This document shows positions 26,807 through 31,746 of a DNA stretch of 34,064 bases, in pieces. The notes under the pieces are model-generated. The model did not search any database. It was not told the DNA's origin and was given only the letters and a program-made list of their open reading frames with translations. The translations under genes were made by a program, and so were the position numbers. Positions within the stretch are counted from its first letter, which is position 1. Each line of letters begins with the position of its first letter. The stretch is from Strigomonas culicis (taxonomy: Eukaryota > Euglenozoa > Kinetoplastea > Trypanosomatida > Trypanosomatidae), in assembly GCA_000482145.1 (NCBI GenBank), contig AUXH01000155.1:1-34064 (forward strand). The letters are read 5' to 3'.

Positions 26807-27571
26807 TGCTATAAGTAAACAACAATAACAATAAAAAAAAAAGAGACCAAGAGAAAAAGAAGGAATGGAAAAAAAGTTAATATATAAATAAAAAAATGAA
26901 CATATACAATTTCAATAATTATAATAAAAATAATAGTTATAACAATAATAATTATAATACTGTCAACAACAATTTCAATAAAACAAAAACAATAAAATAA
27001 CGCCACTAAAAACGATAACAACAATAACAATAGAATACTAAAAAAAAAGGAATAACAATAGCTCCACCATTAATATAGACATATGTACCAACTAGAATTA
27101 ATGGCAATTATGAAAGTAAAAACAGAACTTTTTTTTTAGTAACAGTTTCCACAAATAAAAAATGAACAAACAAGCACTTTGTGATTATCTACAGCGTGAG
27201 GAAACAAACAAAAAAAATTATTGTGTACTAAATTCTTTTTTTTTCACCATAATAATAACAATAACAATAATAATAATAGATGCAGTAATAGTAAAGAAGG
27301 CGTTATAATTATAATCACCATTATTGCCTACTTAAATGTATTTTATCTGAGTGCTAATCTTTTCTTCTACGTTGTTAATTTATCATAAATAATACATACT
27401 TTTTTTTTTTAGATTAAAGAAAAAAAAAAGAATGTAATAATTGTAAGGAAATGTATAAAAGAAATGAGAGAAATTCTTTCTTTTGTATAATTATTTTGCA
27501 AATGTTTTGTCAACAAAAAAAAAGTTTTTTTTTTCACTTACATGTTTTTTTCTTGCGTTATAGTTTATGCG
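26807..27571. repeat. AT-rich low-complexity spacer (degenerate AAT/AAC repeats) between PARN and the 181-residue gene
   Basis: About 765 bases made largely of imperfect AAT, AAC and poly-A/T tracts (dense at 26820-27040 and 27245-27330, plus many T or A runs of 8-10). No credible gene: open frames here translate to I/F/V homopolymer-like strings. It is likely the PARN 3' UTR and the downstream splice region. Confidence 0.7.
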
Positions 27572-29110
27572 TTAGGAGGAAAAATACTGTGCAATGGGAA
27601 TGAAATTAATTTCATGTTCATGAAGGCTTAGAAGGTTGCTCTCTTTCGAGCGTGTCTTGTAAACTTCAATCTTCTTCATTGTGTTTTCATTATCTCCGCC
27701 ACTTTTGTATGTAACACAAAACAAATTGCTTTGATTATGTTCATTTGGGTTTACTATAGAAACAAGATAGTTTATCTTTTTAAAGTCCACTTTACCATTT
27801 GTTTCAAAATCCGCCCGCCTGTTTTCCATGTTGAAGAGTACACTTTCCACTTGATCAATAAAGAGGTGGCCCTTCGAAGTAATCATGTATGTGTCTTCAT
27901 AAAATGGATCCACTGCGATGCCATTGTTAAAAAAGTGTGTGGCAGCAAAAATACATAGAAGATTCTTACGACTGTCGAGAATTTCCTTGTACTGTTGTTG
28001 AAAATAAATAAAAACCACACCTGTCATATATGCATCGTAGGCGCCTTCGTGAGCCTTTGCGGAGACCTTTATATACTCATCATCGTATTCATAAAATCCG
28101 GGTGGTAAGTAAAAGTACCTGGAGAATTGTGAGGCACTCATTCCAAAAAGTGACCTGCACTGGTTGTAAAGCACACCGAGGTGCGTAACGGGGAACTTGC
28201 AAACCAGCTGGCTGGCAATAGATTTGGTGTCGTATATCGATGGAAATAGTGCACATGTGTAACGTTTAAATGTGGCGTAGTCTTCTGGTAAATCCGATTC
28301 GTGCATGTTCAGCATAAACATTAAATCCTGAAAAAAATTGTGTCCCACAATGGGTTTTTTACTCGCGATAATTTCCTTCCAAAAGAGACGAAATCCAATC
28401 TTCTTTAGCAGCTGATTGTGCTGATCCGCTTGCTTCCCTTCCAACTTCTTCTGAAATGCTTCCTCTGATGCGCGCTCAAAGTGAAATTTAACAGGTTCGG
28501 CAAAATACGGCGCGCCAGATATAGTAAACGTAATACATAAATCCTTGTTCACATTGTCAAAGTGATAGCGCACAACGCTGGCGAAATGCATACTGCACGG
28601 TATTTGGACATCCAACACCGCCTCGTCGCCAGCATACCATTGTTGCACAGCAGTGAGAAGCGTATTCAGTTGTTTTTTCTCAGCATCGTCAATCGGAACT
28701 GGAAAACCTCTCTGTGTAGCCGTCTCCTCTTCATCTTTAGTACAATATGGAATACCAGCGGAAAGCCACTTGTGAAAATCGAGCTTGTGCTGCACATGGA
28801 AAGGAATAGCGGAATTATCAAACACGAGAAAGCCATTTTTTTTTAAAAGAAAAAAATTATACGGTCGTACCTCGTATCCGCCATTTGCTGCTTTGGTAAA
28901 CAGACAGATTCCGAACTGGAATGCGTTGTATTTCAAAACCGCATTTCGCAATCTCAAATATGTTTCCTCTGGAGAAAGTCCAGACACACGGTCTTCACCC
29001 GCTATATTTACGCCCGTCATTTCCTGGTCCATAGCCACGAATTCACATCGACGAATCTGCTCCTTGAAGTCCGGATACACCAAATGTGCGTTGTACTTTG
29101 TCACGTCCAT
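27572..29110 (-). CDS. PARN-type poly(A)-specific ribonuclease (CAF1/DEDD deadenylase)
   Basis: 512 residues, ATG at 29110, TAA stop. It belongs to the DEDDh 3'-5' exonuclease family that trims mRNA poly(A) tails. Catalytic residues are all in place: Asp28 and Glu30 in FVAMDQEMTG (same numbering as human PARN), Asp262 in GHNFFQDLMF, and His354 with Asp359 in HEGAYDAYMTG. Residues about 145-210 correspond to the inserted region that carries the R3H domain in animal PARN but are shorter, so an R3H fold is uncertain. A tail of about 150 residues follows the last motif. No membrane or targeting signal is seen. Trypanosomatids have three PARN genes; I cannot tell which this is. Its third codon positions are clearly AT-richer than those of TMA16, TOR or HECT. 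Confidence 0.92.
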   Translation of the reverse strand: MDVTKYNAHLVYPDFKEQIRRCEFVAMDQEMTGVNIAGEDRVSGLSPEETYLRLRNAVLKYNAFQFGICLFTKAANGGYEVRPYNFFLLKKNGFLVFDNSAIPFHVQHKLDFHKWLSAGIPYCTKDEEETATQRGFPVPIDDAEKKQLNTLLTAVQQWYAGDEAVLDVQIPCSMHFASVVRYHFDNVNKDLCITFTISGAPYFAEPVKFHFERASEEAFQKKLEGKQADQHNQLLKKIGFRLFWKEIIASKKPIVGHNFFQDLMFMLNMHESDLPEDYATFKRYTCALFPSIYDTKSIASQLVCKFPVTHLGVLYNQCRSLFGMSASQFSRYFYLPPGFYEYDDEYIKVSAKAHEGAYDAYMTGVVFIYFQQQYKEILDSRKNLLCIFAATHFFNNGIAVDPFYEDTYMITSKGHLFIDQVESVLFNMENRRADFETNGKVDFKKINYLVSIVNPNEHNQSNLFCVTYKSGGDNENTMKKIEVYKTRSKESNLLSLHEHEINFIPIAQYFSS

Positions 29111-29117
29111 CGCGCGA

Positions 29118-29121
29118 AATA

Positions 29122-29162
<41 letters not shown>
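29118..29162. repeat. AAT (TTA on the coding strand) microsatellite just upstream of PARN
   Basis: About 12-14 trinucleotide units with one early interruption. It starts eight bases upstream of the PARN ATG. No AG lies between the repeat and the ATG, so the repeat is probably within the PARN 5' UTR or forms its splice tract. Confidence 0.9.
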
Positions 29163-30033
29163 CGATAACAATACTAATAATTGATACTTTTTATGAAAAA
29201 TCAATAATAAATAAACACAAATAATTATAATAAAAACAAAAAGAAATAAAAATAATGATGTTGAGATAGGAGAGAAATAGAAAAGAATACCAATAAATAA
29301 GAGTGGTAACCATAATAATAAGAAATGAAGCAGTGGAGGTGCTACCGAATATTTCGCATTTACCGGTACTGTTTTAGAGTAATTTACATGAAGCAACAGA
29401 ATAATTATTTGAAAATACAGAAACGTCCATCTTTATTATTACAATAATTATTATTAGGTTTATTATAAAAGCAAAATAGCGTACTGTGAAACATGGCCAC
29501 TAATAGTAAGCGTATGCAACATCCGAATGCGCAGGCTAATCATAGCCATCGCTCATGAACTTGCGGGGGCGGGGGCGGTGGTTTTTGTTTCTCGGGTGGC
29601 CCAAAGCGGCCATCGATGCCGCCCGTGGCCCCCTTTTGAATGCGGGGGTCGGTGTTCTCTTTTGGGTGCAAGGGGGCGGGGCGAATCACACAGGCGCCGC
29701 CGTCGCACCCCCCGCCTCCGGCGGGCGCCAAAATGCACTGGCCTGGGCCTAGCGCGCTGGCCTCTGTAAGGGCGCCTAGTGGATACACACCTTTCAGCCT
29801 GAACACCGACCAGCGGCGGCGTCAGGGCGAAACGTGAGGCGGCGCGGTGTCATTGTGGTGAGGGTGCCGCTGCGCTTTGAAGTTGGGTGGGAGGCTTTTT
29901 CCACCCCCATTCCGGGCAAGTGTGTAAGGCTTTTGTCTGTGCCCAGGCGCTTGGTTTCTGGAATCTCAAGAGGAGAGGAGCGGCTTTCCGCAATAGGCCG
30001 CGGGTGGGAAAAGATGTGGCGCTCCTCGCCCGG

Positions 30034-30038
30034 AAAAA
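30034..30038 (-). terminator. RNA polymerase III terminator of tRNA-Pro
   Basis: Five Ts on the minus strand directly after the tRNA-Pro discriminator base, a minimal pol III stop signal. Confidence 0.8.
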
Positions 30039-30110
30039 GGGTCGTTACGGGAATTGAACCCGTGACCTCCTGTACCCAAAACAGGAATCATACCACTAGA
30101 CTAAACGACC
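30039..30110 (-). tRNA. tRNA-Pro (anticodon UGG)
   Basis: A 72-base cloverleaf on the minus strand. The acceptor stem GGTCGTT (30110-30104) pairs with AACGACC (30046-30040), with discriminator C at 30039. A D-arm with GTGGT is present. The anticodon stem CCTGT/ACAGG encloses loop TTTGGGT, giving anticodon TGG at 30078-30076. The T-arm ACGGG-TTCAATT-CCCGT includes a good B box. No intron. A run of five Ts follows immediately. It reads CCA, and by wobble other proline codons. It lies head-to-head with the initiator tRNA gene, with 72 bases between. Confidence 0.96.
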
Positions 30111-30182
30111 GATTCGAAATCCGCCTTCCACCGGAGGACTCAACGTTTAGCCGCGTTGCGCACTTGTTGCGGTTCCACCGGA

Positions 30183-30254
30183 AGCAATGTGGCGCAGTGG
30201 AAGCGCGATGGGCTCATAACCCATAGGCCGTTGGATCGAAACCAACCGTTGCTA
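30183..30254 (+). tRNA. Initiator tRNA-Met (anticodon CAU)
   Basis: A 72-base cloverleaf on the plus strand and the only plus-strand gene supported here. The acceptor AGCAATG (30183-30189) pairs with CGTTGCT (30247-30253), with discriminator A at 30254. The anticodon stem ATGGG/CCCAT encloses CTCATAA, anticodon CAT at 30215-30217. Initiator marks are the A1-U72 first pair, three consecutive G-C pairs at the bottom of the anticodon stem, and T-loop ATCGAAA (A54 and A60 in place of T54). These marks separate it from elongator tRNA-Met. It is essential for translation start and transcribed by pol III. Confidence 0.95.
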
Positions 30255-30685
30255 ATTCTTTTTTGCCTCCGCCGTCTCCCTAGGGGCGGAGCGAGGCGAA
30301 AAAATCACGCTGGCCGAGGTCCGAGCCGGCGCGGGGGGCGTGGCGGGTGCGCTTGTGCGCCGACGGGCTAAGGCGTTGGATCGGCGCGCCGCTTTTCGGT
30401 TGTGAGCGGCCCCCGTCCTCTGCGGCGGCGCTCGCCCTCTTTTGCGGGCGGGCCTTTGGCTGTCGGGGTAAGTGGATTCGCCGTTTCGATTTTTACTAAA
30501 CGGCGCCGCCAACTCAACAACAAATTTTGGGAAACCAACGGTTTTTTTTTTCCTATGATTCGAGAGCGGGGAGGAGAAGCACCAGAAGTGACGACGACAA
30601 CAGACGCATTGACGTGAAGGACAGTAAGGATCATGGCGTTTTTTTTCCCTTTTCTCTTATGGATTCGTGTTGATCGGTTGTTAGT
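30255..30685. other. Non-coding GC-rich stretch between initiator tRNA and TMA16
   Basis: About 430 bases, GC-rich up to about 30480, with a T-run near 30540-30550. A segment at 30358-30383 resembles the D-arm/anticodon-stem part of a serine tRNA (GGGCTAAGGCGTTGGATC), but no full cloverleaf follows. No protein gene seen. It includes the likely 3' UTR of TMA16. Confidence 0.45.
30259..30264 (+). terminator. RNA polymerase III terminator of initiator tRNA-Met
   Basis: Six Ts four bases after the tRNA end on the plus strand, a standard pol III termination signal. Confidence 0.85.
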
Positions 30686-31414
30686 TCACTTGCCCTTCTG
30701 CTTCCGCACGACGGCGGCGGCGGCGGCGCTGCGCTTGCCGCTCTTGGCGGACGCCTTCCGCGCCAGTCGGCCGCGGCTGGCGCCGCCCTTTTGGCGGAGC
30801 TGCGCCACGCGACGGCGGCTGTCGTCGCCGCCGTCCGTCTCCTCCCCGTCCTCGTCGCTGCTGCTGCTGCTGCCCACCTCGTCGAGGCGGGCGACGAGGG
30901 CGCCGAGCGTGCCGGCGTCCATCTTGCGCGCCCCTAAGCTCACCGTCTGCGTGTCGAGAAACTTGACCATCTCCTCCGAGCCGTCCCACTCCGCCAAGGA
31001 CTTCATGCCGGTCACCGTGGTCACCTGCGGGACCGAGACCCCCTTGGCGGAGCGGAAGGCGTCCATCTCCTCCTGCCTCAGCGCGGCCAGCTGCCGCAGG
31101 CGCCCCTGCGGCGGGTTGCGCTCCTGCCGAAGCGCCGCCGCCTCGCGCTCGTGCCGGTCAATGTAGACCTGCGTCAGCAGCAGCGCCTCGTCCTCGGAGA
31201 GGACGCCGCCGTGCGCGATGCCGAGCGCCACGCACTGGTCGCGAAACCACAGGTAGCGCCGCAGGTTCAGCTCCTGCGTCTTGTTGACGCGCCCCTTCTG
31301 GACGATGGCCTTTTGGGCTCGCTTCTCGCGCTTCTCCAACTGCCGCACCCGACGGTCGCGGGGGTGCGCCACGGTGAGCCTTTCCTTCAAAAACTTGCGC
31401 TTCAGACGGTCCAT
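30686..31414 (-). CDS. TMA16: TMA16-family protein (ribosome biogenesis/translation-machinery associated)
   Basis: 242 residues, ATG at 31414, TGA stop. It matches the TMA16 family: the basic start with HP (17-18), the LNLRRYLWFRD helix (49-59; human has a related LQWF), a helix with YIDRHERE (84-91), then LRQEEMDAF, a VPQV segment with Pro129, and the conserved EWDG (142-145). A Ser/Asp/Glu stretch (182-198) and a Lys/Arg/Ala tail (199-242) follow. In yeast and human, TMA16 associates with late nuclear pre-60S particles, so a nucleolar or nuclear role in large-subunit maturation is likely; the basic tail could serve nuclear import. The tail is longer and more basic than I expect for animal forms. 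Codon use is very GC-rich, in contrast to PARN downstream. Confidence 0.8.
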   Translation of the reverse strand: MDRLKRKFLKERLTVAHPRDRRVRQLEKREKRAQKAIVQKGRVNKTQELNLRRYLWFRDQCVALGIAHGGVLSEDEALLLTQVYIDRHEREAAALRQERNPPQGRLRQLAALRQEEMDAFRSAKGVSVPQVTTVTGMKSLAEWDGSEEMVKFLDTQTVSLGARKMDAGTLGALVARLDEVGSSSSSDEDGEETDGGDDSRRRVAQLRQKGGASRGRLARKASAKSGKRSAAAAAVVRKQKGK

Positions 31415-31438
31415 TGTTTTTGCGTTCCTTCTTCTTCC

Positions 31439-31480
31439 CTTATCGGAGAGACAGACGGTGGGAGGGAGAGAGAGAGAGAA
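31439..31480 (-). promoter_or_regulatory. Likely trans-splice acceptor region of TMA16
   Basis: The minus strand has a CT-repeat/pyrimidine tract (about 31480-31444) then AG at 31440-31439, 25 bases before the ATG. The layout matches that of the TOR and homocysteine methyltransferase genes. Confidence 0.45.
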
Positions 31481-31685
31481 TTCGTGTTTCCAAAGAGGTA
31501 AAAAGGAAAAAAAAAGGACACAGCAGCAGCAGAGACAGTCAACGCGCGAGGAGAAGCAAACAACATGATGAACAACACCATCGTATCTATCATGGTATTA
31601 TATGTGTCAAGTTAATAAGAGAAGTTAGTCTACTGAATCGTATTATTATTGTTAACCTATAGGACAAACAAACAAACAAAAGAAA

Positions 31686-31704
31686 GATAATAATAATAAT
31701 AATA
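31686..31704. repeat. TAA microsatellite
   Basis: Six TAA units about 40 bases beyond the stop codon of the FG-TBC gene, within its probable 3' UTR. Confidence 0.8.
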
Positions 31705-31746
31705 AAAAAAATGAAGCGAAACGCGTCTTCTACTCGCGATGCGTGA

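Larger units (their letters stand above)
29111..30038. other. Non-coding: AT-rich PARN 5' flank, then GC-rich, G-run island next to tRNA genes
   Basis: The stretch is AT-rich up to about 29540 and changes abruptly to GC-rich from about 29560. The plus strand then has clustered G-runs (29563-29579, 29642-29650, 29668-29680), a possible hairpin CCCGCC-TCC-GGCGGG (29711-29725), and an imperfect GGGTGG/CCACCC hairpin (about 29886-29910). Open frames are repetitive by-products. No 5S, 7SL, U-snRNA or spliced-leader gene was recognised. Confidence 0.5.
31415..31746. other. Intergenic between FG-TBC gene and TMA16
   Basis: About 330 bases with a GA repeat (31466-31480), A-rich runs and a TAA repeat (31686-31704). 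It holds the 3' UTR of the FG-TBC gene and the TMA16 splice region. No other gene. Confidence 0.5.

Noticed and set aside
26807..27030. 73-codon hydrophobic open frame upstream of the 181-residue gene
   Set aside because: The translation is an I/F/V string caused by AAT/AAC-type low-complexity DNA, not a credible membrane protein.
29527..29837. Short open frames in the GC-rich island near the tRNA genes
   Set aside because: Pro/Gly/Arg-rich by-products of G/C runs in several frames, with no start context, domain or conservation evidence.
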